From: Lacrimispora saccharolytica
GTDB taxonomy: Bacteria > Bacillota > Clostridia > Lachnospirales > Lachnospiraceae
DNA length: 64,000 bases
Assembly: GCA_016899975.1 (NCBI GenBank)
Contig: JACJJN010000007.1
Coordinates: 55,510-119,509, forward strand
Direction of reading: 5' to 3'
Shown piece after piece: positions 44,317 through 53,624 of this stretch. The position numbers were made by a program, and so were the translations under genes. A model generated the notes under the pieces. The model was not told the DNA's origin and did not search any database. It saw only the letters and a list, made by a program, of their open reading frames with translations. Position 1 is the stretch's first letter. Each line of letters begins with the position of its first letter.

Positions 44317-45197
44317 CGTTCATCACCTACTTTCATCTGAATCACTGCCAGAACCGCCACCATGATCAATACGATAATCGACATTGCCGCCGAATATCCG
44401 AAGTTGGGGCTCTGCACGAAGGACATGTTATAAATGTAATGGGACAATGTCATGGTTGCCTGTCCAGGACCTCCGTTAGTCAGGTTCATAGACTCATCAA
44501 ACAGCTGCAGAGTACCGTTTGTTGACATGATCGCCGTCAGAAGGATCGTCGGCTTCAGCAGCGGCACAGTAATCTTAAAGAAAGACTGTCTCGGGCTCGC
44601 ACCGTCAATTTTCGCAGCCTCATAAACAGAATACTCAATGTTCTGAAGACCTGCCAGATAAAAGACCATATTATATCCGGTCCAGCGCCAGATCAGCGCG
44701 ATGATGATAACCGCACGTGCTGTCCACGCATTGGCAAACCACATCACGGGTTCCATACCGATTCCACGGAGAAGTGTGTTGACCAGGCCATCGTTGGCGA
44801 ACATGGAACGGAAAATCATGGAATAAGATACCAAGGATGTTGCGCACGGCAGAAAGATCATCGTACGGAACAGTCCCTTGAATCTCAAATGTTTGTTGTT
44901 CAGCATGGATGCCAGGATCAGCGCCAGGATCAACATCACCGGTACCTGAATGATCAAATAAAATATGGTGTTGAAAAGACATTGACGGAATGTGGCATCC
45001 TGAAGAATACGGGTATAATTGGTAAGACCTCCGAATTTCAGATTAATGCCCAGACCTGTCTGCAGCGACAGAATAAACGCCTGGATCATCGGATAGAAAC
45101 TCATCCAGGCGATCAATGCAGTGGCAGGGATCAGAAAAACCCATCCGGTCAGATTATGTCTTCTCTCAAGTGAAAGTTTCTTTCCTGAACCTTTCAT
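44313..45197 (-). CDS. Sugar ABC importer permease (MsmF/MalF type)
   Basis: 294 residues, six helices, with the EAA-loop motif EAAKIDGASPRQSFFKITVP. Typical CUT1 start with a basic N-terminus (RRHNLTGWVFLIPATALI). It lies 110 bases after the binding-protein gene, the gap holding a stable hairpin, and overlaps the next permease. Confidence 0.92.
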   Translation of the reverse strand: MKGSGKKLSLERRHNLTGWVFLIPATALIAWMSFYPMIQAFILSLQTGLGINLKFGGLTNYTRILQDATFRQCLFNTIFYLIIQVPVMLILALILASMLNNKHLRFKGLFRTMIFLPCATSLVSYSMIFRSMFANDGLVNTLLRGIGMEPVMWFANAWTARAVIIIALIWRWTGYNMVFYLAGLQNIEYSVYEAAKIDGASPRQSFFKITVPLLKPTILLTAIMSTNGTLQLFDESMNLTNGGPGQATMTLSHYIYNMSFVQSPNFGYSAAMSIIVLIMVAVLAVIQMKVGDER

Positions 45198-45258
45198 AGG
45201 ACTTCCTCCTTACTATGTGAAGAGCAGAAAGTTTTCTGCATGCCAGATGATACAGGAA

Positions 45259-45290
45259 AAGGCCTGCTGCCATCTCCGACAGCAGACCTT
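45259..45290 (-). promoter_or_regulatory. Intercistronic hairpin in the importer operon
   Basis: AAGGTCTGCTG faces CAGCAGGCCTT around a 10-base loop, between the binding-protein and permease genes. Such hairpins commonly raise the level of binding protein over permeases by protecting or partly terminating the mRNA. Confidence 0.7.
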
Positions 45291-45307
45291 CCGTACGTCG
45301 TCTATAC

Positions 45308-46642
45308 TCAGCCGCCCATATTGAATTCTACAGTATCCTGAGCTTTTTCAATTTCAGAATCCATATCTGCACCCTGCTGTGTGATTGCAGACAATGCAGT
45401 TCCTACAGCATTACGTGCGTCATAGTAGAACGGTCCGGTAACATTGGATGGAGTCTGCTCTGAGAATCCAAGGATCTTGCTGTTCACCGCATCTCCTCCG
45501 AAGAATTCAGAAGGCTCTGCGTATACGTCAGATTCTTTTGCCGGTGACCAGGTAGCGATTGCTCCGGTACCTGCGGTCAGCAGATCGTCATACAGCTCTG
45601 TGCTTCCTGCAAAGGTAGCATTCAGGAAATCCATTGCCAGTTCCGGATTGTCGCAGTTGGAAGAGATTGCCCAGGAAGAACCACCGTTGTTGGAGTAGTT
45701 GGTAGCATTTTCCTGTCTCTCCAGTCTCGGCATATTGGTGATCGCCCATTTTCCGGACTGATCTTCCTGTGCCGTGATGGAGGCCATGATCCAGCAGCCG
45801 TTGATGGAACTTGCTACTGTTCCGTTATTCAGAGATGCTACGTACTGATCCCAGTCGGTAACCTCTACCAGAGTTCCGTCTTCTACCATCTGTACATAAA
45901 TTTCCATACACTCTTTCAGTGCGTCGTTTCCAACAATATTTACGCTTCCGTCTTCATTAAACAGAGAAGCTCCGCAGGACTGCAGCATCTCCATGATCAG
46001 GTCCGGAGAACCTGCCTGGGAAGTAAGGATCGGCTGTCCTGTTTTTTCTTTGACAACTTTTGCCTTCTCCATGAAATCACTCCAGGTAATATCCGTAAAG
46101 TCATCAATCGTAAATCCTGCCTGCTCCAGATAATCCGTCCTGTAAGCCGCGATTACCGCACCGTTATCAAACGGAACACCGTAGTTCTTGCCGTCCACTA
46201 CGGAGTAAGCAACTTTTGCTTCTGCAAATTGTGAAAAATCAACGCCTGAATCTGTCAGATCGGTGAAGATATCCGGATAGTTGGCAACATATTTCTGGAA
46301 AGAGTTGTCCTGCATCAGGAAGATGTCCGGCAGAGTGCTGTAATCACCTGCGGATGCCGCTGTTGTCAGGTTTGTCTCGATATCATCGGACAGAACTTCT
46401 GTAACTTCAACCTTGAATCCTTCATGATCCTGCGCATAAATCTCAGCCGCTTTCTCGATCGCGTATACGTTGAAGTTCGGGTCCCAGGTCCATACGGTCA
46501 GGGTGTTGTCACCGGATCCGCCGCCTTCCGAAGACGCAGTGCTTCCACTGCTGCTTCCGCTGTCTCCGCCCGATCCGCCGCAGGCTGTCATTGACAGCAC
46601 CATGGTTGACGCAAGAAGCAATGCAATTACTTTTCTTTTCAT
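45308..46642 (-). CDS. Sugar ABC importer substrate-binding lipoprotein
   Basis: 444 residues. A lipoprotein signal peptide with lipobox LSMTAC (Cys near 21) is followed by a Gly/Ser linker and a family-1 solute-binding fold (LTVWTWDPNFNVYAIEKAAEIY). The pattern of conserved Trp/Tyr residues is that of oligosaccharide binders. GGGAGG precedes the ATG. A promoter and an upstream AraC-family regulator gene fit sugar-inducible expression. Confidence 0.93.
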   Translation of the reverse strand: MKRKVIALLLASTMVLSMTACGGSGGDSGSSSGSTASSEGGGSGDNTLTVWTWDPNFNVYAIEKAAEIYAQDHEGFKVEVTEVLSDDIETNLTTAASAGDYSTLPDIFLMQDNSFQKYVANYPDIFTDLTDSGVDFSQFAEAKVAYSVVDGKNYGVPFDNGAVIAAYRTDYLEQAGFTIDDFTDITWSDFMEKAKVVKEKTGQPILTSQAGSPDLIMEMLQSCGASLFNEDGSVNIVGNDALKECMEIYVQMVEDGTLVEVTDWDQYVASLNNGTVASSINGCWIMASITAQEDQSGKWAITNMPRLERQENATNYSNNGGSSWAISSNCDNPELAMDFLNATFAGSTELYDDLLTAGTGAIATWSPAKESDVYAEPSEFFGGDAVNSKILGFSEQTPSNVTGPFYYDARNAVGTALSAITQQGADMDSEIEKAQDTVEFNMGG

Positions 46643-46759
46643 TCTGATATACCTCCCTTTGTCTTTTTATACATATTGACGTATTATTTTTTGTCGCGCG
46701 CGTTATTCTTTCGTCGATATGTATATTTTTTTGTTTCTCCCATCGATGTTTATGGGCAT

Positions 46760-46789
46760 ATTATACCACAATGAAATTCTATTATGTAA
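46760..46789 (-). promoter_or_regulatory. Promoter of the sugar importer operon
   Basis: TTACAT (46789-46784), an 18-base spacer and perfect TATAAT (46765-46760) on the minus strand, about 118 bases before the binding-protein ATG. The long leader could hold an activator or operator site. Confidence 0.65.
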
Positions 46790-46863
46790 GCGTGTTCAAC
46801 CACATACTATGCAAATTCGAACATCATAGTCCCATTTCTATCGTTTTCAAGGATTCGGCGATA

Positions 46864-47808
46864 TCACCATCCCTCTTCGGCTTTCACGTCACAATTTAAC
46901 AATTTACCTTCATAATTTGCCGATGACCGTCTCCATTCGCTCGGCGAAACACCCATAATCTTCTTGAAATTTCTGTTAAAAGTAGACAAAACATCAAACC
47001 CCGTGCGGTTTGCAATTACGCTCATGGAGTCATTGGTTTTCTGCATCAGTTCACAGGCCATCCGGATTCTCACCAGGTTGATATACTCCGCGGGCGGCAT
47101 CTGCATACACGCGTGAAACACTCTTCTGAAATGCGTCTCGCTGATATGGCAGCGCTGCGCCAGGTCCTGGATGCGGATCTCCTGGGCAAAATTATCACTG
47201 ATATAATCCAGCGCCATAGAGATCATCGGCTGATATTTTTCCGGACCTGTCCGATTCTCTGTCTCATTTACATTCACTCTGGCAATTTCCAGCAGCAGAG
47301 CCAGGAGAAGGCTTTTTACCTCATCCAGATAATATTCCTCCACGTTTCTCATCAGTTCTATAATATGGCGGATGATCCCCGCCATAACAGGCAGCTGGTT
47401 CACATGATAGAGCTGTCCGCTTTTTGAAATTCTCCGGATCAGTTCCTGTGCCTTTCGCGGATTGTCCGCATACTGCTCCCGCAGGAAATTGTCCGTATCG
47501 ATAAACAGATATTCCCAGCTGCTTTCCGTGTCTGGTTCATTGACGGTAGCATGAGGATAGCTTTTGGGGATGATAGAAAACATGTCCCCCTCAAACCGCT
47601 GAGAGTACTCCGCGTTTTCCAGAAACATCTCCCCGTTTCCAGAGTAACAGAATCCGACTTCCATATAATTATGGAAATGAAGGCAGTCCCCTTTTTTCTG
47701 TCCGTTAGCGCTGTGGATCCATTTCTCCCCAAGCAGCGCAAGCAGCGGTATACCGGGCGGCAGCTCATAGTACCGGAACTCCACTTTCTCTTTTTTCCTT
47801 CTGCTCAA
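46864..47808 (-). CDS. AraC-family transcriptional regulator (sugar importer)
   Basis: 314 residues: cupin sensor (LHFHNYMEVGFCYSGNGEM, FEGDMFSIIPKSYPHA), linker, and the C-terminal AraC double HTH (IRIQDLAQRCHISETHFRRVFHA and SVIANRTGFDVLSTFNRNFKKIMG). The start is probably TTG at 47808, nine bases after GGAGG; no ATG in frame has a ribosome site. It is directly upstream of, and in the same direction as, the sugar ABC importer, so it is the probable local regulator. It is separated from the P-ATPase gene upstream by a terminator. Confidence 0.88.
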   Translation of the reverse strand: MSRRKKEKVEFRYYELPPGIPLLALLGEKWIHSANGQKKGDCLHFHNYMEVGFCYSGNGEMFLENAEYSQRFEGDMFSIIPKSYPHATVNEPDTESSWEYLFIDTDNFLREQYADNPRKAQELIRRISKSGQLYHVNQLPVMAGIIRHIIELMRNVEEYYLDEVKSLLLALLLEIARVNVNETENRTGPEKYQPMISMALDYISDNFAQEIRIQDLAQRCHISETHFRRVFHACMQMPPAEYINLVRIRMACELMQKTNDSMSVIANRTGFDVLSTFNRNFKKIMGVSPSEWRRSSANYEGKLLNCDVKAEEGW

Positions 47809-47830
47809 TTTCCGTTTCCTCCATAAGAAG

Positions 47831-47878
47831 TGAAAAGGCCGCCGTCCGAAAATGACTTCAGAGACAGCAGCCTTTTCT
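47831..47878 (-). terminator. Terminator between the P-ATPase and AraC genes
   Basis: GAAAAGGC-GC-GTC faces GAC-GC-GCCTTTTC around a 21-base loop; T-run on the minus strand is short. Confidence 0.7.
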
Positions 47879-47887
47879 ATTGTTCTG

Positions 47888-50524
47888 TTATTTGCCAAGT
47901 TTTCTCTGGATGAATTTTGTAATCTCCATGACTGGAATGATGATAAATCCAAGCGCCATCGCAATCGCATACTCCATAAGACTGATATGCTCGAAGGAGA
48001 ATGCATTGGAAAGGAACGGAATGTAAATAACCGCCGTTGTAAGCAGCAGAGCGAGAATCATCGCTCCCCAGATATATTTGTTCTTGCTGCTGAGACGGAA
48101 AATAGATCCTCTTCTGGAACGCATGTTGAAGGAGTGGAAAATTTCCACCATGGACAGTGTCAGGAAGGCCATTGTCATACCATCCGCGCTGTTGACGATC
48201 TCCCATCTTCCGGACTCGATATAATGTCCGATGAAATATGATCCCAGGGTCAGAATGGTGATCCATACACCCTGATAAAATACGTCAAATCCCATACCGC
48301 CGGCAAAAATACCTTCTTTGGAATCTCTCGGCGGTTTCTGCATGCTGTCTTTTTCGCTCTCTTCCATACCAAGAGCCAGAGCCGGGAAACAGTCTGTAAT
48401 CAGGTTGATCCAGAGCAGGTGTACCGGCTGCAGAATCGTAAAGCTCATCAGTGTCGCAAAGAAGATAGACAGTACCTCGGCAAGGTTCGCGGAAAGCAGG
48501 AACTGGATTGCCTTACGGATATTGTCGTAAATTCTTCTTCCTTCTTCTACTGCAGATACGATGGTCGCAAAGTTATCGTCCGCCAGAACCATATCCGCAA
48601 CATTCTTGGTAACGTCGGTACCGGTGATACCCATGCCGACACCGATGTCCGCGCGTTTGATGGAAGGCGCGTCGTTGACGCCGTCGCCCGTCATCGCGGT
48701 AATCTTGCCTTTCTTCTTCCATGCGTCTACGATACGTACTTTATGCTCCGGCTGAACGCGGGCATATACAGAATATTTTTCAATCTCTTTGTCAAGATCG
48801 CTGTCGCTGATTTCATTCAGCTGGGAGCCAGTGATTGCCTCGCTGGCATCTTTGATGATTCCAAGCTGTTTCGCGATGGCAACCGCTGTATCTTTGTGGT
48901 CACCGGTAATCATGATCGGACGGATTCCCGCGCTGCGGCATTCCTCGATCGCATCCTTAACCTCCGGACGGATCGGGTCGATCATGCCGGAAAGTCCTAC
49001 AAAACAAAGATCCTGCTCCAGAAATGCAGGTTCGCTGTTCTCCGGCGCCTTGTCCCACATTCTCTTAGCCGCTGCCAGCACACGAAGCGCCTGGTCAGCC
49101 ATTCCCTTGTTCGCTGCAAGGATCTCTTCTCGCATTTTCTCGGTCATCGGAACTACTTTTCCGTCAACCCATGCATTGGTACACCGTTTCAGGATTTCAT
49201 CCGGCGCACCTTTGGTAAACTGAACGATCGTGCCGTCCGCGGTCTGATGTACGGTGGACATCATCTTACGTCCGGAATCGAACGGAGCCTCCATAATACG
49301 CGGATACTCTTTTTTCAGTTCGTTCTTCGGGCACTGCATCTTTGTCGCGTCGTTGACCAGGGCACACTCGGTCGGCTCTCCTACCGCCTCTCCGGTCTCG
49401 TCCTGCTCTGCGTCAGAGCAAAGCGCCATCGCTTTTGCAAGTTCCATTTCATCGGAAGCGGAATGCTCCACAACCGTCATCTTGTTCTGTGTCAGAGTAC
49501 CTGTCTTATCGGAGCAGATAATCTGGGTACATCCCAGTGTTTCCACCGCGGTAAGTTTTCGGATTACCGCGTTTCTCTGGGACATCTTTGTAACTCCGAT
49601 CGAAAGAACGATCGTTACAACGGCTGCAAGGCCTTCCGGAATCGCAGCTACCGCCAGGCTGACCGCTACCATAAAGGTATCCAGCATGCCTTCTCCGGTT
49701 ATATCCGGATATGCACGGAACAGATCCACCGCGAAAATAATCGCACAGATACCGATAACCAGTATAGTCAAAATCTTGCTCAGCTGGTTCAGCTTGATCT
49801 GCAGCGGTGTCGCGTCATCTTTTGCATTTGCCAGGGCATCGGCGATCTTACCCATTTCGGTATTCATTCCGGTACCGGTAACTACGGCGCGTCCGCGTCC
49901 GTATACCACAGTACTTCCCATATACATCATATTCTTCCGGTCGCCCAGAGGAATGTCTTTCTCTCCGTTCAGTTCGAGAACGTCCGCCTTCTTGTTTACC
50001 GGCACAGACTCTCCGGTCAGCGCAGCTTCCTCAATCTTCATGCTGGCGCTTTCCAGTACACGGGCATCTGCCGGAACCGCATCGCCGGCCTCAAGGACGA
50101 TCACATCGCCCGGTACCAGTTCTTCGCTTTTTACTGTGACCTGATGTCCGTCACGGATGACTTTCGACGTGGCCGCCGTTATTTCCTGCAGCGCGGCGAT
50201 TGCTTTTTCCGCCTTGCTCTCCTGTACAACGCCGAGAACCGCATTAATAATAACAACGATCAGAATAATGATTACATCCGCGAATGACTCTCCGGAGTAA
50301 AACGCTGTCACACCTGAAATCAAAGCCGCAACGATCAGGATGATGATCATCGGATCTTTCAGCTCTTCAAGAAAACGAACGATAAGCGGTGTTTTCTTTC
50401 CTTCTTTCAGTTTGTTTTTGCCGTACTGTTCCAGTCTTGCGCTCGCTTCCGCGGAACTCAGACCGTTTTCCTGGCTCTTCAAAGATTCCAGTACTTCCTG
50501 GCTCTCCTGTAAGTATTCCTTCAA
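47888..50524 (-). CDS. Calcium-type P-type ATPase (P2)
   Basis: 878 residues, ten-helix P2-type cation pump. Phosphorylation motif CSDKTGTLTQNKMTV, A-domain EEAALTGESVPV (TGES), P-domain MTGDGVNDAPSIKRADIGVGMG and the M4 motif AVAAIPEGLAAVV (PEGL, a calcium-pump mark). Closest to bacterial PMCA-like calcium exporters. It stands alone, with GGAGAGCCAGG near the start region. Substrate calcium is inferred from the PEGL and TM6 pattern (NLAEVLSIF). Confidence 0.93.
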   Translation of the reverse strand: MKEYLQESQEVLESLKSQENGLSSAEASARLEQYGKNKLKEGKKTPLIVRFLEELKDPMIIILIVAALISGVTAFYSGESFADVIIILIVVIINAVLGVVQESKAEKAIAALQEITAATSKVIRDGHQVTVKSEELVPGDVIVLEAGDAVPADARVLESASMKIEEAALTGESVPVNKKADVLELNGEKDIPLGDRKNMMYMGSTVVYGRGRAVVTGTGMNTEMGKIADALANAKDDATPLQIKLNQLSKILTILVIGICAIIFAVDLFRAYPDITGEGMLDTFMVAVSLAVAAIPEGLAAVVTIVLSIGVTKMSQRNAVIRKLTAVETLGCTQIICSDKTGTLTQNKMTVVEHSASDEMELAKAMALCSDAEQDETGEAVGEPTECALVNDATKMQCPKNELKKEYPRIMEAPFDSGRKMMSTVHQTADGTIVQFTKGAPDEILKRCTNAWVDGKVVPMTEKMREEILAANKGMADQALRVLAAAKRMWDKAPENSEPAFLEQDLCFVGLSGMIDPIRPEVKDAIEECRSAGIRPIMITGDHKDTAVAIAKQLGIIKDASEAITGSQLNEISDSDLDKEIEKYSVYARVQPEHKVRIVDAWKKKGKITAMTGDGVNDAPSIKRADIGVGMGITGTDVTKNVADMVLADDNFATIVSAVEEGRRIYDNIRKAIQFLLSANLAEVLSIFFATLMSFTILQPVHLLWINLITDCFPALALGMEESEKDSMQKPPRDSKEGIFAGGMGFDVFYQGVWITILTLGSYFIGHYIESGRWEIVNSADGMTMAFLTLSMVEIFHSFNMRSRRGSIFRLSSKNKYIWGAMILALLLTTAVIYIPFLSNAFSFEHISLMEYAIAMALGFIIIPVMEITKFIQRKLGK

Positions 50525-50599
50525 ACTCTGTTACCTCCATTCCGGCAGTATTCTCTGTGAGCAGTTTCCTGCTTCCCTACTGCCGCTCTTGATTTTCTG

Positions 50600-51139
50600 T
50601 TACTGTCCGGCACATCCGGAGCATCCTGGGCAGCCGGACGCGATCCGGTCATCCGCCAGATAATCCAGCGCTTTTGTGATACAACATACTGCATGGGCTG
50701 AGATCCCTTCTCTGCTGCCAGTAAAGCCGAGACCTTCCTCCGTAGTCGCCTTCACGTTCACCTGATCTTTCTCCAGATGCAGCGCTTCCGCGATATTTTC
50801 CACCATCGTGTCAATATAAGGCAGAAGTTTCGGCTGCTGCGCAATCACGGTCGCATCAATATTTTCAATCAGGTACATCCGCTCTTCCAGCATTTTTCCA
50901 ACCTGCCGGAGCAGCCCGATGCTGGAAGCTCCCTCGTAAGCCGGGTCATTGTCCGGAAAATGGCGCCCGATATCCCGAAGGGCCGCCGCTCCAAGAAGCG
51001 CGTCCATCACTGCATGTACCAACACATCCGCATCCGAATGTCCCAGCAGCCCGTGGGTGTAGGGAACTTCCACCCCGCCCAGTATCAGCTTTCTGCCTTT
51101 CACCAGACGGTGTACATCATATCCCATTCCAACTCTCAT
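50600..51139 (-). CDS. ispF: 2-C-methyl-D-erythritol 2,4-cyclodiphosphate synthase
   Basis: 179 residues, non-mevalonate isoprenoid enzyme that makes the cyclodiphosphate. Zinc ligands DVH (residues 8-10) and His in [13 protein letters not shown] (near 34, 42) are present, and [13 protein letters not shown] closes the fold. The usual protein ends near residue 157; here about 15 extra residues follow, including three Cys spaced CxxCxxC (GCPGCSGC). The tail is in frame and unusual. Good start with AGGTGCTTGA; a repeat hairpin precedes it. Confidence 0.93.
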   Translation of the reverse strand: MRVGMGYDVHRLVKGRKLILGGVEVPYTHGLLGHSDADVLVHAVMDALLGAAALRDIGRHFPDNDPAYEGASSIGLLRQVGKMLEERMYLIENIDATVIAQQPKLLPYIDTMVENIAEALHLEKDQVNVKATTEEGLGFTGSREGISAHAVCCITKALDYLADDRIASGCPGCSGCAGQ

Positions 51140-51169
51140 TCAAGCACCTCCCTTCTCTAGGCACCGCTG

Positions 51170-51270
51170 CCTGTGCTCCTGGAGCATGTCTGCAATGTCT
51201 GCAATGTCCGCATAAAGCGGATCAAACGATATCCGAAAATCATTTTCAGACAGGCTCCAGAAACACAGGC
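51170..51270. repeat. Palindrome between gldA-like gene and ispF
   Basis: CCTGTGCTCCTGGAGC pairs imperfectly with GGCTCCAGAAACACAGG across about 65 bases. An internal hairpin (TGTCCGCATAAAGCGGATC) is also seen. The CTGGAGC ends resemble the 11501-11581 hairpin. Possibly a terminator for the minus-strand glycerol-phosphate dehydrogenase gene. Confidence 0.5.
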
Positions 51271-51286
51271 TGCCGCCTTGTTTCAT

Positions 51287-52561
51287 TTATTTTGTGGTCC
51301 ACTGAAGCATCTTACTGATTCTCAGGAAACTCAGACGATTTCTTACATAAGGACAAAGCTGCAGGGTCATCGGAACCAATTCCCGGGAAATTCCAACCTG
51401 CTCCGGCTCATAACAGCATCCGGCTTTCTGCAGGATTTTGACCAATTCTCCGGAAGACGGAACTGTATACAGGATCTTTGCGATCTCCGGAAGAAGTTCC
51501 ATCAGTTTTTCCGGCTCCACCAGATCCAATGGATCCGGCGTATTCTCCTGCACAGCCGATTCCATCAGACCCTTTTTCCCAAAAGTGTCCCGTAGAAGAT
51601 CCGTCTCCAGTCCGTGATACGGTTTCAGACGGCACTCTCCTTTTTCAATAGCCTGTGCGATCTCTTCGTACCGCTTTCTGACCATCACCAGCCCCACGGA
51701 AACTTTTTCTCCGTGAAGGGCATCTACCTTATCATTGATGACTTCCATTTCCCACAGGTGAGAGACATGGTGTTCCGCACAGGAAGCCGGACGGGAATTC
51801 CCGACCATCTGCATCGCGATACCGGACAGCAGAAGCGCATACATCAGCTGCTCAAATGCCTCCGGATCACCTTCCTTCAGCTCCTCAATCAGTCCGACGG
51901 TCTTTTCCAGCGCCTCTTCCTCCAGCGCGATCGTCTTCTCACAGATATATTCGTCTGTCACAAGCGCCGCGATCTTCCAGTCCGCCAGCGCAATGTACTT
52001 GCCCAGCAGATCTGACATTCCCGATGCCGTCAACCGATACGGAGCTTTGGAAAAAATATCCGTATCCGCAAAAACATACAGCGGTCCCTGCGCCGGAACT
52101 GTCTTTTTCATCCCATTCCATGTCATTGCAGCAACGTTGGACAGAAAACCATCCACACTTGCGGCCGTTGGCACAGAAATAAACGGAATACCCCATTTAT
52201 GTGCCACATAACGGCTCAGGTCGTGAATCGTTCCGCTGCCTACCGCAAGGATCAAATCTGTCTCTTCCGGAAGTATCTCCTCCAGGATTTCTACGCCATG
52301 GTTGTCCGCATGAAGATCTTCACAGTCAAGACATACGGATTCGCAGATCTCCTCCACGTCTTCCAGCGCTTCCAGCGCAGCCTCCTTTGTATTTTCATCC
52401 CAGACGATTGCCGGAGCGGCAAAATCCCGAAGTTCCCCTTCGGTCAGCATTTCATACAGTTTTCTTGAGGCTCCGGATTCGATCCAGATTCCCTTCACCG
52501 TGATCTCATGCTGTCTCCTGCAGGAACAGGGACCCTGAAACTGCTCCACGTCTATTTCCAT
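51287..52561 (-). CDS. Glycerol-1-phosphate dehydrogenase-family protein (AraM/EgsA-like)
   Basis: 424 residues, iron-type alcohol dehydrogenase fold. NAD-binding GSGTIHDLSRYVAHKWGIPFIS with SVPTAASVDGF, and metal ligands in NSRPASCAEHHVSHLWE (His pair) and LHGEKVS (His) are present. AraM enzymes reduce dihydroxyacetone phosphate to sn-glycerol 1-phosphate, used for archaeal-type or heptaprenylglyceryl lipids. Start chosen at ATG 52561; a GTG three codons earlier is possible. It is followed by ispF, and preceded by a glycosyltransferase gene 30 bases away; both fit lipid or wall work. Confidence 0.85.
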   Translation of the reverse strand: MEIDVEQFQGPCSCRRQHEITVKGIWIESGASRKLYEMLTEGELRDFAAPAIVWDENTKEAALEALEDVEEICESVCLDCEDLHADNHGVEILEEILPEETDLILAVGSGTIHDLSRYVAHKWGIPFISVPTAASVDGFLSNVAAMTWNGMKKTVPAQGPLYVFADTDIFSKAPYRLTASGMSDLLGKYIALADWKIAALVTDEYICEKTIALEEEALEKTVGLIEELKEGDPEAFEQLMYALLLSGIAMQMVGNSRPASCAEHHVSHLWEMEVINDKVDALHGEKVSVGLVMVRKRYEEIAQAIEKGECRLKPYHGLETDLLRDTFGKKGLMESAVQENTPDPLDLVEPEKLMELLPEIAKILYTVPSSGELVKILQKAGCCYEPEQVGISRELVPMTLQLCPYVRNRLSFLRISKMLQWTTK

Positions 52562-52591
52562 TCTCTTCACCCTTTCCTTCCCTTTAAAACC

Positions 52592-53608
52592 TTAATTGAA
52601 ACCATAAATCTTCTGCGCCAGCTTGTAGCCGTAAACCGCGATTTTCTGGCTTGGACGGCTCTTGGCGCTCATGATCGAACCGAGAAATCCATGGCGGATC
52701 CTGAAATAATCCTTCGGATCCTGCGTTTTCAGGTATTTCCACAATTCCTCTTTCTTTTTGAGGTTCTCTTCCATCTCTGAACGCATCATCATTACCGAAG
52801 ACACCGTCATGATGATGCTGAGATAATTTACCATATATTTTCTAAGCTGCTTATTCAGGTTTTTCTGCTGTCCCATATAGTCGATCATCAGACGGTTGAC
52901 CCGGATCTGCTGATCGATCCTGCCGATCATCACCTGCTCATTGACGGACTGATCGCTGCGGCCGATAAAGTAACGGTAAAAGTTCACGTCCGCATAATAC
53001 ATGGTCTTCACATACGGGAACGGAACGAACGCTACCAGGTTATCCACATAAAAAGTATGTTCCGGCAGACACAGTCCACAGTCCCGGAGGAGCTGGGTCC
53101 GGAATATCAGGGAATGCATCAGGATATACCGGGTTTTGCCCAGCGACTTGGTGTCATTCCATCCGAAAAACGTATCTTCCGGAAGCGAGTGCACATAGCG
53201 CATCACTCTCTTTTTCTTTGCTCCCACTTTCTCGTACACATAGTTGCTGATCAGCATATCCAGTGTCTTGTCACCCCGGACTGCTTCCTCGAGAATCCCG
53301 AGGATTTTCCGGTAAGCTTCTTCGTTTACCCAGTCATCGCTGTCCACAACCTTAAAATAAAGTCCTGTGGCATTGGCGAGTCCCGCATTTACAGCACCTC
53401 CGTGCCCTTTGTTTTCCTGATGGATCGCCCGCACGATCGTCGGATACTTTTTTGCGTATGCATCCGCGATTTCCGCAGTACGGTCTTTGGAACCGTCATT
53501 GACGATCAGGATCTCCACATCCTCTCCCCCCACCAGAAGAGAATCGATGCACTTTTCCATATACGCCTCTGAGTTATAACAGGGTACGGCAAAAGTCAGT
53601 ATTTTCAT
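52592..53608 (-). CDS. Glycosyltransferase, family 2
   Basis: 338 residues. GT2 fold with the N-terminal strand ILTFAVPCYNSEAYMEKCI, the nucleotide site EILIVNDGSKDRTAEIA, and the DxD-type FKVVDSDDWVNEEAY. No long membrane anchor. ATG at 53608 after AAGGAATC. It lies between mutY (16 bases upstream) and the glycerol-1-phosphate dehydrogenase family gene, so these three genes are probably one transcript. Acceptor sugar or lipid unknown. Confidence 0.87.
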   Translation of the reverse strand: MKILTFAVPCYNSEAYMEKCIDSLLVGGEDVEILIVNDGSKDRTAEIADAYAKKYPTIVRAIHQENKGHGGAVNAGLANATGLYFKVVDSDDWVNEEAYRKILGILEEAVRGDKTLDMLISNYVYEKVGAKKKRVMRYVHSLPEDTFFGWNDTKSLGKTRYILMHSLIFRTQLLRDCGLCLPEHTFYVDNLVAFVPFPYVKTMYYADVNFYRYFIGRSDQSVNEQVMIGRIDQQIRVNRLMIDYMGQQKNLNKQLRKYMVNYLSIIMTVSSVMMMRSEMEENLKKKEELWKYLKTQDPKDYFRIRHGFLGSIMSAKSRPSQKIAVYGYKLAQKIYGFN

Positions 53609-53624
53609 GATTCCTTTTCCTTCT

